Positions 26,670 through 35,073 of a stretch of 64,000 nucleotides of DNA are shown here, piece by piece. Numbering within the stretch: the first letter of the stretch is position 1; the number at the start of each line of letters is the position of its first letter. The notes beneath the pieces were generated by a model. The model was not told where the DNA came from, searched no databases, and saw only the letters and a list, made by a program, of their open reading frames with translations. The stretch lies in assembly GCA_050847315.1 (NCBI GenBank), contig CP193791.1; one strand, written 5' to 3'. Source of the stretch: Cedecea sp000277545. GTDB taxonomy: Bacteria; Pseudomonadota; Gammaproteobacteria; Enterobacterales; Enterobacteriaceae. A program made the translations under genes and the position numbers.

Positions 26670-28715
26670 ATGAACAAACTCTTTAAGCTTACGGCTATCG
26701 CCAGCCTGCTGTTCGTGGCAGGCAGTGCCCTGGCCCTGGACAACATTACCCGTGCTGACCAAATTCCTCAGTTAAAGGAAGAAGCTCAGCACGCTACGGT
26801 GAGTGAGCGTGTGACCTCGCGTTTTACGCGCTCGCATTACCGCCAGTTCGATCTGGATGCCAATTTCTCGGCAAAAATCTTTGACCGCTACCTGAACTTG
26901 CTGGATTACAGCCATAACGTGCTGTTAGCCAGCGACGTCGCCCAGTTCGCCGCGAAGAAAGGGCAGATCGGCGACGAGCTGCGCAGCGGTAAGCTCGATG
27001 TTTTTTACGACCTCTACAATCTGGGTCAGAAGCGCCGTTTTGAACGCTACCAGTACGCCCTGAAGGTGCTGGCGAAGCCGATGGATTTCACCGGTAACGA
27101 CACCATCAATCTGGATCGCAGCAAGGCGCCGTGGCCAACGAGCGTCGATGAGCTGGATAAGCTCTGGGATGCGAAAGTTAAATACGACGAGCTGAGCCTG
27201 AAGCTGACCGGTAAAACCGAGCAGGAAATTCGTGAAACCCTGACCAAGCGCTATCAGTTTGCGATCCGCCGCCTGGCGCAAAGTAACAGCGAAGATGTGT
27301 TCTCGCTGGCGATGACCGCGTTTGCTCATGAGATTGACCCGCATACGAACTATCTCTCTCCGCGCAGCACCGAACAGTTCAACACCGAAATGAGCCTGTC
27401 TTTAGAAGGTATCGGGGCGGTGCTGCAAATGGACGATGATTATACGCTGATCAACTCCATGGTTGCCGGTGGTCCGGCGGCGAAGAGCAAGGCCATCACC
27501 GTCGGCGATCGTATTGTTGGCGTAGGCCAAACGGGTAAACCGATGGTTGACGTGATCGGCTGGCGTCTGGACGACGTTGTGGCGCTGATTAAAGGGCCAA
27601 AAGGCAGCAAAGTTCGCCTTGAAATCCTGCCAGCGGGCAAAGGCACCAAGACGCGTACCGTGACGCTGACCCGCGAACGTATTCGCCTCGAAGATCGCGC
27701 GGTTAAGATGTCTGTGAAGACAGTCGGCAAAGACAAAGTCGGCGTGCTGGATATTCCTGGCTTCTACGTTGGCCTCACTGATGATGTGAAGGTTCAGCTG
27801 CAGAAGCTGGAAAAACAGAACGTGAAGAGCGTAATTATCGATCTGCGTTCTAACGGCGGCGGGGCGCTGACTGAAGCGGTGTCCCTGTCCGGTCTGTTTA
27901 TCCCAAGTGGCCCGGTCGTTCAGGTCCGCGACAACAACGGTAAAGTCCGTGAAGATAGCGATACCGACGGCGTGGTCTACTACAAAGGGCCGCTGGTGGT
28001 GCTGGTTGACCGCTTCAGCGCCTCGGCATCTGAAATCTTTGCGGCGGCGATGCAGGATTATGGCCGCGCGCTGATTGTCGGCGAGCCGACCTTCGGGAAA
28101 GGCACCGTGCAGCAGTACCGTTCGCTGAATCGCATTTACGATCAGATGCTGCGTCCGGAATGGCCTGCGCTGGGCTCGGTTCAGTACACCATTCAGAAGT
28201 TCTACCGCATCAACGGCGGCAGCACTCAGCGGAAAGGTGTGACGCCGGACATCATGATGCCAACCGGGACCGAGCAAACTGAGACCGGCGAGAAGTTCGA
28301 AGACAACGCGTTGCCGTGGGACAGCATCAACGCAGCGACCTATGTGAAAACCGGTGACCTTACGCCGTTTGAACCTGAGTTGCTGAAGCTGCATCAGGAT
28401 CGCATCGCCAAAGACCCTGAATTCCAGTACATCATGAAGGACATTGCTCGCTTCAATGCCCTGAAGGAAAAACGTAACGCTGTTTCTCTGAATTATGCGG
28501 TACGTGAAAAAGAGAATCAGGAAGACGACGCGACGCGTCTGGCCAGAATCAACGATCGCTTTAAGCGGGAAGGGAAAGCGCCGCTTAAGAAACTCGACGA
28601 TTTGCCGAAGGACTACCAGGAGCCCGATCCGTATCTCGACGAGACGGTACATATTGCCATCGATCTTGCCGGTATGGAGCAAGACAGGCCGGCTGAACTA
28701 CCGGCGGCGAAATAA
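26670..28715 (+). CDS. prc: Tail-specific periplasmic protease Prc
   Basis: C-terminal processing protease that cleaves FtsI and degrades periplasmic proteins, including MepS with NlpI. A signal peptide of 22 residues ends in LALA; a PDZ domain lies around residues 240-330; the catalytic Ser452 (RFSASASEIF) and Lys477 (PTFGKGTVQQ) occupy the same numbers as in E. coli. 681 residues against 682. Note that FtsI processing is a known job of Prc and a second FtsI-like protein is encoded 6.5 kb downstream. Confidence 0.98.
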   Translation: MNKLFKLTAIASLLFVAGSALALDNITRADQIPQLKEEAQHATVSERVTSRFTRSHYRQFDLDANFSAKIFDRYLNLLDYSHNVLLASDVAQFAAKKGQIGDELRSGKLDVFYDLYNLGQKRRFERYQYALKVLAKPMDFTGNDTINLDRSKAPWPTSVDELDKLWDAKVKYDELSLKLTGKTEQEIRETLTKRYQFAIRRLAQSNSEDVFSLAMTAFAHEIDPHTNYLSPRSTEQFNTEMSLSLEGIGAVLQMDDDYTLINSMVAGGPAAKSKAITVGDRIVGVGQTGKPMVDVIGWRLDDVVALIKGPKGSKVRLEILPAGKGTKTRTVTLTRERIRLEDRAVKMSVKTVGKDKVGVLDIPGFYVGLTDDVKVQLQKLEKQNVKSVIIDLRSNGGGALTEAVSLSGLFIPSGPVVQVRDNNGKVREDSDTDGVVYYKGPLVVLVDRFSASASEIFAAAMQDYGRALIVGEPTFGKGTVQQYRSLNRIYDQMLRPEWPALGSVQYTIQKFYRINGGSTQRKGVTPDIMMPTGTEQTETGEKFEDNALPWDSINAATYVKTGDLTPFEPELLKLHQDRIAKDPEFQYIMKDIARFNALKEKRNAVSLNYAVREKENQEDDATRLARINDRFKREGKAPLKKLDDLPKDYQEPDPYLDETVHIAIDLAGMEQDRPAELPAAK

Positions 28716-28723
28716 CCTCCCTG

Positions 28724-28752
28724 ATGGGCACCCAAGCGGTGCCCATTTTTTT
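28724..28752 (+). terminator. Rho-independent terminator of proQ-prc
   Basis: Nine-bp stem ATGGGCACC / GGTGCCCAT, loop CAAGC, then seven T. Confidence 0.93.
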
Positions 28753-28789
28753 GCCTGTCTTCGTGATGTAAGATAAATGCATACAAAAT

Positions 28790-28804
28790 GTAAAGTTATG
28801 TATT
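28790..28804 (+). promoter_or_regulatory. Candidate CpxR box of htpX
   Basis: GTAAA-N5-GTATT, matching eight of ten positions of the CpxR direct repeat GTAAA-N5-GTAAA. htpX belongs to the Cpx regulon in E. coli. It lies about 25 bp upstream of the sigma-32 type -35. Confidence 0.5.
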
Positions 28805-28829
28805 ATTAACCACTTGGGCGGGGCGGATG

Positions 28830-28858
28830 CTTGAAAATAGGCGGCGCGCCCCTACGAT
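28830..28858 (+). promoter_or_regulatory. Sigma-32 heat-shock promoter of htpX
   Basis: CTTGAAA, 12 nt, then CCCCTACGAT: close to the heat-shock consensus CTTGAAA-N11-16-CCCCATNT. It ends 48 bp upstream of the htpX ATG. Confidence 0.75.
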
Positions 28859-28906
28859 GTGTGGGAGCGCAAAGAGCGTGTTTTTAACCGAGGTAAAAAG
28901 AAAATT

Positions 28907-29788
28907 ATGATGCGTATCGGGCTTTTCCTGTTGACCAACCTTGCGGTAATGGTCGTTTTCGGGCTGGTGCTAAGCCTGACGGGGATCCAGTCGAGCAGCG
29001 TTCAGGGTCTGATGATCATGGCGGTGCTGTTTGGCTTTGGCGGCTCTTTTATTTCCCTGCTGATGTCAAAATGGATGGCATTGCGTTCAGTAGGCGGTGA
29101 GGTGATTGAGCAACCTCGTAATGAAACTGAGCACTGGTTGATGGAAACCGTGCGTCGGCAGTCACAGCAGGCGGGTATCGCCATGCCGCAGGTTGCGATT
29201 TACCATGCGCCAGACATCAATGCTTTCGCCACCGGAGCGCGCCGTGACGCCTCTCTGGTTGCGGTCAGCACAGGTCTGCTGCAAAACATGAGTCGTGACG
29301 AAGCGGAAGCGGTTATCGCGCATGAAATCAGCCACATCGCCAATGGCGATATGGTCACCATGACGCTAATTCAGGGTGTAGTGAACACCTTCGTTATCTT
29401 TATCTCCCGTATCATCGCCCAGGTCGCTTCCGGCTTCCTGTCCGGGAACCGTGATGACAACGAAAGCAGCAACGGCAACCCGCTGATTTACTTTGCGGTG
29501 GCGACGGTGCTTGAACTGGTGTTTGGCATTCTGGCAAGCATCATCACCATGTGGTTCTCACGCCATCGTGAATTCCATGCCGACGCGGGTTCCGCGAAGC
29601 TTGTGGGCCGCGAGAAGATGATTGCTGCCCTGCAGCGCCTGAAAACCAGCTACGAGCCGCAGGAAGCCAGCAGCATGATGGCGTTTTGCATCAACGGTAA
29701 GGCTAAGTCAATGAGCGAACTGTTCATGACGCACCCACCGCTGGACAAACGTATCGAAGCGCTGCGCAGCGGTGAATACCTGAAGTAA
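28907..29788 (+). CDS. htpX: Membrane zinc metalloprotease HtpX
   Basis: Inner-membrane M48 endopeptidase that removes damaged membrane proteins together with FtsH. Two N-terminal helices (about residues 4-60) come before the zinc site HEISH (HExxH) and the third ligand region HREFHADAGSAKLVG. The start MMRIGLFLLTNLAVMVVFGL gives 293 residues, as in E. coli; a start 48 nt upstream is not conserved. Control by heat shock and Cpx is suggested by the upstream sites. Confidence 0.98.
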   Translation: MMRIGLFLLTNLAVMVVFGLVLSLTGIQSSSVQGLMIMAVLFGFGGSFISLLMSKWMALRSVGGEVIEQPRNETEHWLMETVRRQSQQAGIAMPQVAIYHAPDINAFATGARRDASLVAVSTGLLQNMSRDEAEAVIAHEISHIANGDMVTMTLIQGVVNTFVIFISRIIAQVASGFLSGNRDDNESSNGNPLIYFAVATVLELVFGILASIITMWFSRHREFHADAGSAKLVGREKMIAALQRLKTSYEPQEASSMMAFCINGKAKSMSELFMTHPPLDKRIEALRSGEYLK

Positions 29789-29805
29789 CCGGAAGGTTGA
29801 AGTGA

Positions 29806-29836
29806 AAAAGCGTGCCCACGTGGCACGCTTTTTTTA
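29806..29836. terminator. Bidirectional terminator between htpX and yebQ
   Basis: AGCGTGCC / GGCACGCT stem with a 5-nt loop, flanked by AAAA on the left and seven T on the right, so it serves both convergent genes; its T run reaches the last codons of yebQ. Confidence 0.92.
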
Positions 29837-31207
29837 TGCCTGAGCCCGAGGCTGGGACATTCGCAGCCCGCTGACGACGGCGGCAATGGTGGCAAATATG
29901 CCTGCAAGAATCAGCGAGGCATGCGTCCCACTGTTACCAAACAAGTTAAACATTAGCGCGACCAGTGCAGCCCCACAGCTTTGCCCGAGCAGGCGAGCTG
30001 TCCCCAGCATTCCGCTTGCCCCTCCGCTGCGATGGCGGGGCGCCGAGGAGATAATGGTGTGGTTATTCGGGGACTGGAAGAGGCCGAATCCTGCCCCACA
30101 CAGCACCATACGCCAGATAATATTCAGGTCGGACGGATCGTGCGGGAGCATGGCCAAAGCAAACAGGCCGCAGGCCATCACTAAAAGCCCTACGGCGCCC
30201 ATCAGGCCGGCATGAACACGTTCGATAAGATAACCGGCCAGCGGGGCCATCACCATCGTTGCCAGCGGCCACGGCGTTAACAGCAGACCGGTTTCAACCT
30301 CACTGCGGCCCAGGACGGTTTGCAAGAAAAAGGGCAGTGAAACCAGCGCCAGCATTTGAGCGCCGAACGAACATATTGATGTGCCAATAGACAGCGAAAA
30401 AATCGGGATTCGCAGCAGGTCTACCGGCAGCAGAGGGAACGGTAAGCTAAGCTGGCGACGGATGAAGAAATAGCCAATCACGACAAGCGCAACCAGCTCA
30501 CCGATAATGACTGACCCCGGCTGGCCCTGTGAAAAACCACCGATCGCTGAAATCAGCAGACCGAAGGTGAGGGCATTCATCACCGCACTCGGGATATCAA
30601 AACGCTGCTCCTGGGATTTTTGCTGATTTGGAGGTAAATAGCGCAGCGCCAGAATCAGCGAAACGATGCCAATCGGCACATTGATTAAAAACAGCCACTG
30701 CCAGGAGGCCACCGAAAGAATCGCGGCGGCAACGGTGGGACCTGCCGCGGAGGAGACGGCAACGATAAATGAATTGACCCCCATCCCACGACCAAGAAAA
30801 CGTTGAGGATAAATGAGGCGTATCAAGGCGGTATTTACGCTCATCAGCGCCGCACCGCCAAAGCCTTGCAGTACGCGGGCAAAGGTGAGCATCGGCAATG
30901 AAGTTGAGACGGCACAAAACAGTGAGGTCAGGCAGAACAGGACCAGACCGCATTGATAGATACGGCGGTAGCCAAAAATATCGCCGAGAAAAGAAAGCGA
31001 CAGCAGCGAGACAATAATCGCTATTTGATAAGCGTTAACCACCCAAATAGATTCCGCCGGGCTGGCATTCAAATCGTGGGCAATGGTAGGCAGGGCAACG
31101 TTAGCAATAGCGCCGTCCAGCACGGCCATCATAATGCCGAGCGCGATGGTGAAAATGGCGCCATAACGCTGGGGCGTAGGCAAGCCGTCGGGCACTGATT
31201 TATCCAT
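29834..31207 (-). CDS. yebQ: DHA2-type MFS transporter YebQ
   Basis: Putative 14-helix drug:proton antiporter of the EmrB/QacA family; no substrate is known. 457 residues against 456 in E. coli, with the family motifs LDGAIANVALPTIAHDL in helix 1, FLGDIFGYRRIYQCGL in loop 2-3, and RVLQGFGGAALMSVNTAL in helix 4. It lies between htpX and kdgR as in K-12. An AT-rich inverted repeat 35 bp upstream could be an operator. Confidence 0.94.
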   Translation of the reverse strand: MDKSVPDGLPTPQRYGAIFTIALGIMMAVLDGAIANVALPTIAHDLNASPAESIWVVNAYQIAIIVSLLSLSFLGDIFGYRRIYQCGLVLFCLTSLFCAVSTSLPMLTFARVLQGFGGAALMSVNTALIRLIYPQRFLGRGMGVNSFIVAVSSAAGPTVAAAILSVASWQWLFLINVPIGIVSLILALRYLPPNQQKSQEQRFDIPSAVMNALTFGLLISAIGGFSQGQPGSVIIGELVALVVIGYFFIRRQLSLPFPLLPVDLLRIPIFSLSIGTSICSFGAQMLALVSLPFFLQTVLGRSEVETGLLLTPWPLATMVMAPLAGYLIERVHAGLMGAVGLLVMACGLFALAMLPHDPSDLNIIWRMVLCGAGFGLFQSPNNHTIISSAPRHRSGGASGMLGTARLLGQSCGAALVALMFNLFGNSGTHASLILAGIFATIAAVVSGLRMSQPRAQA

Positions 31208-31241
31208 ACTTTGAAAAGGCTGTCTGAAGTCGTTAGGAGGG

Positions 31242-31258
31242 TAATGATTTTATCATTA
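31242..31258. promoter_or_regulatory. Inverted repeat upstream of yebQ
   Basis: TAATGAT / ATCATTA arms around TTT, 35 bp before the yebQ ATG and 125 bp before kdgR. It might be bound by a regulator of either gene; it resembles but does not fit the longer-spaced KdgR box. Confidence 0.4.
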
Positions 31259-31382
31259 ATTAATCTCGCTGATGCCGCAGATTTGTAACGAATCAGCAGG
31301 CTTTGATTGCGACACTCACGGGGCATCAATATACTAAAAAGCAGTTCTGATTTTTATAAAACAATAACCCCCGAGGTGATGT

Positions 31383-32174
31383 ATGGCACTCTCAGACTCC
31401 GACAAACAGCCCGATGCAGTCTCTTCCGTGCTGAAAGTTTTCGGCATCCTGCAGGCGCTTGGGGAAGAAAAAGAGATTGGGATAACCGAACTTTCTCAGC
31501 GCGTGATGATGTCCAAGAGTACCGTGTATCGCTTTTTGCAGACCATGAAGTCCCTGGGCTATGTCTCTCAGGAAGGCGAGTTAGAGAAATATGCGCTGAC
31601 GCTGAAGCTTTTTGAGCTTGGCAGCCGCGCCCTGCAGAACGTTGATCTTGTCCGCAGTGCAGACATACAGATGCGAGAGCTCTCCCGCCGAACCAAAGAG
31701 GCGATTCACCTCGGGGCGCTGGACGACAGCAGTATTGTCTATATCCATAAAATTGACTCGCTCTATAATTTACGCATGTATTCCCGCGTAGGGCGTCGGA
31801 ATCCTTTGTACAGTACTGCAATAGGGAAGGTTTTGCTGGCCTGGCGACCGCGCGAGGAGATTCTGGATATTCTCTCTGACGTAGAATATGTCCGCAGCAC
31901 GGAACGCACTATTGTCAGTACTGAAGCACTTCTCCCGGTGCTTGATCTGGTGCGTGAGCAGGGGTACGGCGAAGATAACGAAGAACAGGAACAAGGCATT
32001 CGCTGCGTGGCGGTGCCGGTGTTTGATCGTTTTGGTACTGTCATTGCGGGAATGAGTATTTCATTTCCAACGCTTCGCTATTCGGATGAGGGACTGTCTG
32101 AATACGTTAATCTTCTTCATCAGGCTGCGCGTGCGCTGTCAGAGCAAATGGGCTATCACCACTCTCCTTTCTGA
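31383..32174 (+). CDS. kdgR: KdgR, IclR-family repressor of hexuronate and pectin catabolism
   Basis: Represses genes for 2-keto-3-deoxygluconate and oligogalacturonide use; KDG is the inducer. A winged helix-turn-helix at about residues 12-80 (EIGITELSQRVMMSKSTVYRFLQTM region) is followed by the IclR effector domain with HLGALDDSSIVYIHKIDS and GIRCVAVPVFDRFG. 263 residues as in E. coli. ATG preceded by GAGGTGAT. Functionally linked with eda at the other end of the window because KDPG aldolase ends the KDG pathway. Confidence 0.97.
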   Translation: MALSDSDKQPDAVSSVLKVFGILQALGEEKEIGITELSQRVMMSKSTVYRFLQTMKSLGYVSQEGELEKYALTLKLFELGSRALQNVDLVRSADIQMRELSRRTKEAIHLGALDDSSIVYIHKIDSLYNLRMYSRVGRRNPLYSTAIGKVLLAWRPREEILDILSDVEYVRSTERTIVSTEALLPVLDLVREQGYGEDNEEQEQGIRCVAVPVFDRFGTVIAGMSISFPTLRYSDEGLSEYVNLLHQAARALSEQMGYHHSPF

Positions 32175-32186
32175 TTTTGTTAAAGT

Positions 32187-32213
32187 GGGCCGCGCAGAAC
32201 ACGCGGCCCTTTA
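32187..32213 (+). terminator. Terminator of kdgR
   Basis: GGGCCGCG / CGCGGCCC stem with a 7-nt loop and a short TTTA tail, just before the convergent yobH stop. Confidence 0.75.
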
Positions 32214-32216
32214 GAT

Positions 32217-32456
32217 CTAACCATTATCAATCGGCGTGTCGGCCTTACGCAGCAGTGGGCAGTTGGTCAGGCCAATAATTCCACTGTCGGTATGAATAAA
32301 CTGTGCTGTCACGGTATTACGTGCCGTCAGGTACTTGCATTGCAATCCCAGTCCGGCCGCATTTTCTTTGCTGCCAATCAAAACGCCATAGCCTGAAAGC
32401 AACAGGCCAATCCAGATGATGGCAATAACAATGATGGTACGAATAATCGCTCGCAT
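32217..32456 (-). CDS. yobH: Small membrane-anchored protein YobH
   Basis: Uncharacterised protein of 79 residues, equal to E. coli YobH. The N-terminal hydrophobic stretch IIRTIIVIAIIWIGLLLSGY (about residues 4-23) is a signal anchor or signal peptide; the exported remainder has two cysteines (LGLQCKYL and LTNCPLLR). The chosen ATG matches K-12; one six codons upstream is not conserved. Divergent from mgrB across 159 bp. Confidence 0.92.
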   Translation of the reverse strand: MRAIIRTIIVIAIIWIGLLLSGYGVLIGSKENAAGLGLQCKYLTARNTVTAQFIHTDSGIIGLTNCPLLRKADTPIDNG

Positions 32457-32615
32457 ACTGACCTCAAACATCAATCCAATCCTGCATCAACCTTACTCTG
32501 AATAATTGACGTCACAATCTGATGATTCTGAAATGAAAAAGCAGGAAACGTTACTTATGGTTTAGTTGGTTAGTGTTAAATTAGCGAAATTCTATGGTCA
32601 AGAGGTGGCGATGTA

Positions 32616-32759
32616 GTGAGAAAGTACAGATGGGTGATCGTTCTGGTGATTGTTGTTACCTGCCTGCTGCTATGGACTCAAATGATAAATGTGATGTGCG
32701 ACCAGGATGTGCAATTTTTCAGCGGCATTTGTACCATTAATAAATTTATCCCCTGGTAG
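32616..32759 (+). CDS. mgrB: MgrB, negative feedback regulator of PhoQ
   Basis: Inner-membrane small protein that binds and inhibits the sensor kinase PhoQ; its loss raises polymyxin resistance in Klebsiella. The 47-residue product starts at GTG and reads MRKYRWVIVLV onward, with one membrane helix, then the conserved periplasmic part CDQDVQFFSGIC holding the disulfide cysteines (28 and 39) and the end KFIPW. Length identical to E. coli MgrB. AGAGGTGG lies 7 nt upstream of GTG; an ATG-TAG triplet pair sits in between. PhoP half-sites upstream (GGTTTA near 32559) are only weak. Confidence 0.96.
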   Translation: MRKYRWVIVLVIVVTCLLLWTQMINVMCDQDVQFFSGICTINKFIPW

Positions 32760-32813
32760 TGATTTGTCTCTCTCTGCCTCAGGTGTAGAATGCGTTTTTT
32801 TTGAGGTGGTAAG

Positions 32814-33095
32814 ATGAACGAACTGGGTGTTAGTGCTTTAAGTATCATGCCGCTGGCAATCTCGCTGGTGACGTTGATTGTCGGTCTTGTTCTGTGGTTT
32901 TTTGTCAATCGTTCCAGCAGCCGTGCAAACGAGCAGATTGCGCTGCTTGAAGAGCTGGTTGATTTACAGAAACGTCAAAATGCCCTGCTGCGTCGCCTGT
33001 GCGAAGCCAACGAACCCGAGCCGGAACACAAACCGACTGCGAAGGCTGAAGAAGAAAATGACGACGACTTTGTTCGTCTGGTAGCGGAACGCTAA
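32814..33095 (+). CDS. yebO: Small membrane protein YebO
   Basis: Uncharacterised 93-residue protein. A single membrane helix at about residues 12-32 (LAISLVTLIVGLVLWFFVN) is followed by a predicted amphipathic helix NEQIALLEELVDLQKRQNAL and a very acidic tail ending FVRLVAER. Clear orthologue of E. coli YebO (95 residues), in the same mgrB-yebO order, 54 bp after mgrB. Co-transcription with mgrB is likely because no terminator separates them. Confidence 0.93.
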   Translation: MNELGVSALSIMPLAISLVTLIVGLVLWFFVNRSSSRANEQIALLEELVDLQKRQNALLRRLCEANEPEPEHKPTAKAEEENDDDFVRLVAER

Positions 33096-33111
33096 TCAGG
33101 CTGGAGGTGGG

Positions 33112-34119
33112 ATGAGCTGGAAAAACCCCTGGTACAATCCGCAGTTATCCCACCATCTACCTGATGGGTTTTGTAACGCTGAGCCTGCAGTCCGGCAACC
33201 TGGCGACGTCCAAAGGTGGCGGCAGGAGCGCAAAGCGCAGAAGCTGCCGCATCCTCCCGGTGAAGGTTATTCCGCGTTTATTGAACGCTGGTGGCAACAG
33301 GCCGATCTGAGCGGTAGCGATGACCGCATATGGTGGCTGGGTCATGCCAGCCTGTTATTGCGGCTTAATGGCCATTTTCTGCTGACCGATCCGGTATTTT
33401 CCCGTCGAGCTTCCCCGGTTTCTTTTGCCGGTCCTGTCCGGCGAACCGAAGTCCCGCTCGACCTTAACCAGTTGCCTCGACTTGATGCGGTACTCATCTC
33501 CCATAACCACTACGACCATCTGGACAAAAAAACTGTCCGTCGCTTGATCAAGCGTTTTCCCGACGTGCATTTTTTTGTGCCCCTGGGCTTGAAAGCATGG
33601 TTCAGCCAGCGCGGCATTGAGCAGGTAACAGAGCTGGACTGGTGGCAAAGCTTTAACTGGTGCGGCATGGTTTTCACCGCCGTGCCTGCCCGGCACTGGA
33701 GTATGCGAACGTTTTGGGATCGAAACCGTTCGCTCTGGTGCGGCTGGGTTGTGGAGCAGGGGAATTTGCGCTTCTGGTTCAGCGGTGATTCGGGTTATAC
33801 CCCGTCTCTGGCGGAGATCGCAAAACGGCTGGGTCCATTTGACATGGCTGCATTGCCGATCGGGGCCTATGAGCCTCGCTGGTTTATGGGCGATCATCAT
33901 ATGGATCCGCAACAGGCGGTGACTTTATGGCAAGCAATCGGCAAGCCTGAGACAATTCCTATCCACTGGGGCGTATTTGAACTGGCCGATGAGTCTCTCG
34001 ATAAACCACCGCAGGAATTGCTGGCGGCCCTGCGTGAGAAAGGGGAAAGCGATGATCTGTTTTCACCGCTGCGTATTGGTCAAAGTTTGCCCCTAACAAA
34101 AAATAAGAATAAGAATTAA
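33112..34119 (+). CDS. MBL-fold metallohydrolase, NAPE-PLD/UlaG type
   Basis: Metallo-beta-lactamase fold enzyme of 335 residues related to N-acyl-phosphatidylethanolamine phospholipase D and UlaG. The metal site motif is SHNHYDHLD (about residues 127-135), followed by PARHWSMRTFWDRN, the FSGDSGY ligand motif, GAYEPRWFMGDHHMDP and a terminal IHWGVF His. No signal peptide, so probably cytoplasmic or membrane-peripheral. It starts 16 nt after yebO and may be co-transcribed with mgrB-yebO. No K-12 counterpart at this site; the substrate is unknown. The AGGTGGG ribosome site supports the start. Confidence 0.9.
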   Translation: MSWKNPWYNPQLSHHLPDGFCNAEPAVRQPGDVQRWRQERKAQKLPHPPGEGYSAFIERWWQQADLSGSDDRIWWLGHASLLLRLNGHFLLTDPVFSRRASPVSFAGPVRRTEVPLDLNQLPRLDAVLISHNHYDHLDKKTVRRLIKRFPDVHFFVPLGLKAWFSQRGIEQVTELDWWQSFNWCGMVFTAVPARHWSMRTFWDRNRSLWCGWVVEQGNLRFWFSGDSGYTPSLAEIAKRLGPFDMAALPIGAYEPRWFMGDHHMDPQQAVTLWQAIGKPETIPIHWGVFELADESLDKPPQELLAALREKGESDDLFSPLRIGQSLPLTKNKNKN

Positions 34120-34661
34120 TTATTATTGCCCGTGCAGAGAGCTTTATTTCTATTTGGCTAAATTAACGCCTGATAATCATGCTTTAAATTTCATCGAAAC
34201 GTTTTTATTGCCTTATCCTGGGGCAAAGTGTCATTAAACTTTCATTATTTTGGTGCAGAATACATGGTCTGTTGTACAGGCTTTATTCGGTGGACATAAA
34301 AAATACAGGGATGAAATCCGGGTATTGAACGCGATGACTGGCTTTAGGTTGATTTGTGCATAGGTATGCATAAAAAATCATAAAGATATATCCTTCAAAA
34401 AGGATTTTATTGTTCATGTGTCTGGACGAAAAGTGCACTTTACGCTAAGGTTCAGAAGTTGTCGGAATGTTGTTAAAACACAATCTGTTGCGACAATCTT
34501 GTGTAGTGAAAATATATATCAAAAAGCGCGGATTACTTTCCCAAAGTAATCGTGTAATTTTCTGAATCTGTGCGGCAGATCGACACATGCTTAAAAATGG
34601 CTTGCCATTGTTTACGTTGTGTGTGATAACACGTTGGGTTAAACGAGGTACAGTTCTGTTT
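34120..34661. other. Long AT-rich non-coding region upstream of yobF-cspC
   Basis: 542 bp without a convincing gene. The likely content is the yobF-cspC promoter and leader. A perfect hairpin GATTACTTT / AAAGTAATC with a CCC loop sits at 34531-34551, about 110 nt before yobF, without a T run. The G+C content is visibly lower than in flanking genes. CspA-family genes often have long structured leaders, so cold-responsive RNA folding here is possible. Confidence 0.5.
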
Positions 34662-34805
34662 ATGTGTGGCATTTTCAGTAAAGAAGACCTGAGTAAACAC
34701 GTTGTCGTTGAATACCGCTTCTCTGCCGAGCCTTATATTAGTGCCTCATGCAGTAATGTCTCTGTTTTATCTAAGTTATGCCTGCGGGCGAAGAATACAA
34801 TCTAA
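34662..34805 (+). CDS. yobF: Small stress-related protein YobF
   Basis: Short protein of 47 residues, same length as E. coli YobF, starting MCGIFSKEDLSKHVVVEYRF and ending CLRAKNTI. In E. coli the small protein accumulates under heat and other stresses and is encoded just before cspC. Here cspC starts 12 nt after the yobF stop, so they form an operon. The upstream in-frame ATG at 34587 is not conserved. Confidence 0.93.
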   Translation: MCGIFSKEDLSKHVVVEYRFSAEPYISASCSNVSVLSKLCLRAKNTI

Positions 34806-34817
34806 GGAATTTGCAAA

Positions 34818-35027
34818 ATGGCAAAGATTAAAGGTCAAGTTAAGTGGTTCAACGAGTCTAAAGGTTTTGGTTTCATTACTCCAGCAGACGGCAGCAAAGA
34901 TGTATTCGTACACTTCTCTGCAATCCAGGGTAACGGCTTCAAAACTCTGGCTGAAGGCCAGAACGTTGAATTCGAAATCCAGGACGGCCAGAAAGGCCCT
35001 GCTGCAGTTAACGTGACTGCCATCTAA
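34818..35027 (+). CDS. cspC: Cold-shock-family RNA chaperone CspC
   Basis: Single OB-fold (cold-shock domain) protein of 69 residues that binds single-stranded RNA, acts as a transcription antiterminator and stabilises rpoS mRNA in E. coli. RNP1 (KGFGFITP) and RNP2 (VFVHFSAI) are intact. The sequence is almost identical to E. coli CspC. AAGGAA precedes the ATG by 7 nt. Expected to be made at normal temperature, unlike CspA. Confidence 0.98.
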
Positions 35028-35073
35028 TTCTTCTGGATTAGAGCTCAGGCGCGAATAACGCCGAATTGAGATA

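Noticed and set aside
27402..28682. Open frame of 426 codons on the minus strand opposite prc
   Set aside because: Antisense to a gene with intact catalytic residues; no ribosome site and no family resemblance.
32555..32580. PhoP box before mgrB
   Set aside because: GGTTTA and GGTTAG occur but are not 11 bp apart as the PhoP direct repeat requires; expected biologically, but not supported here.
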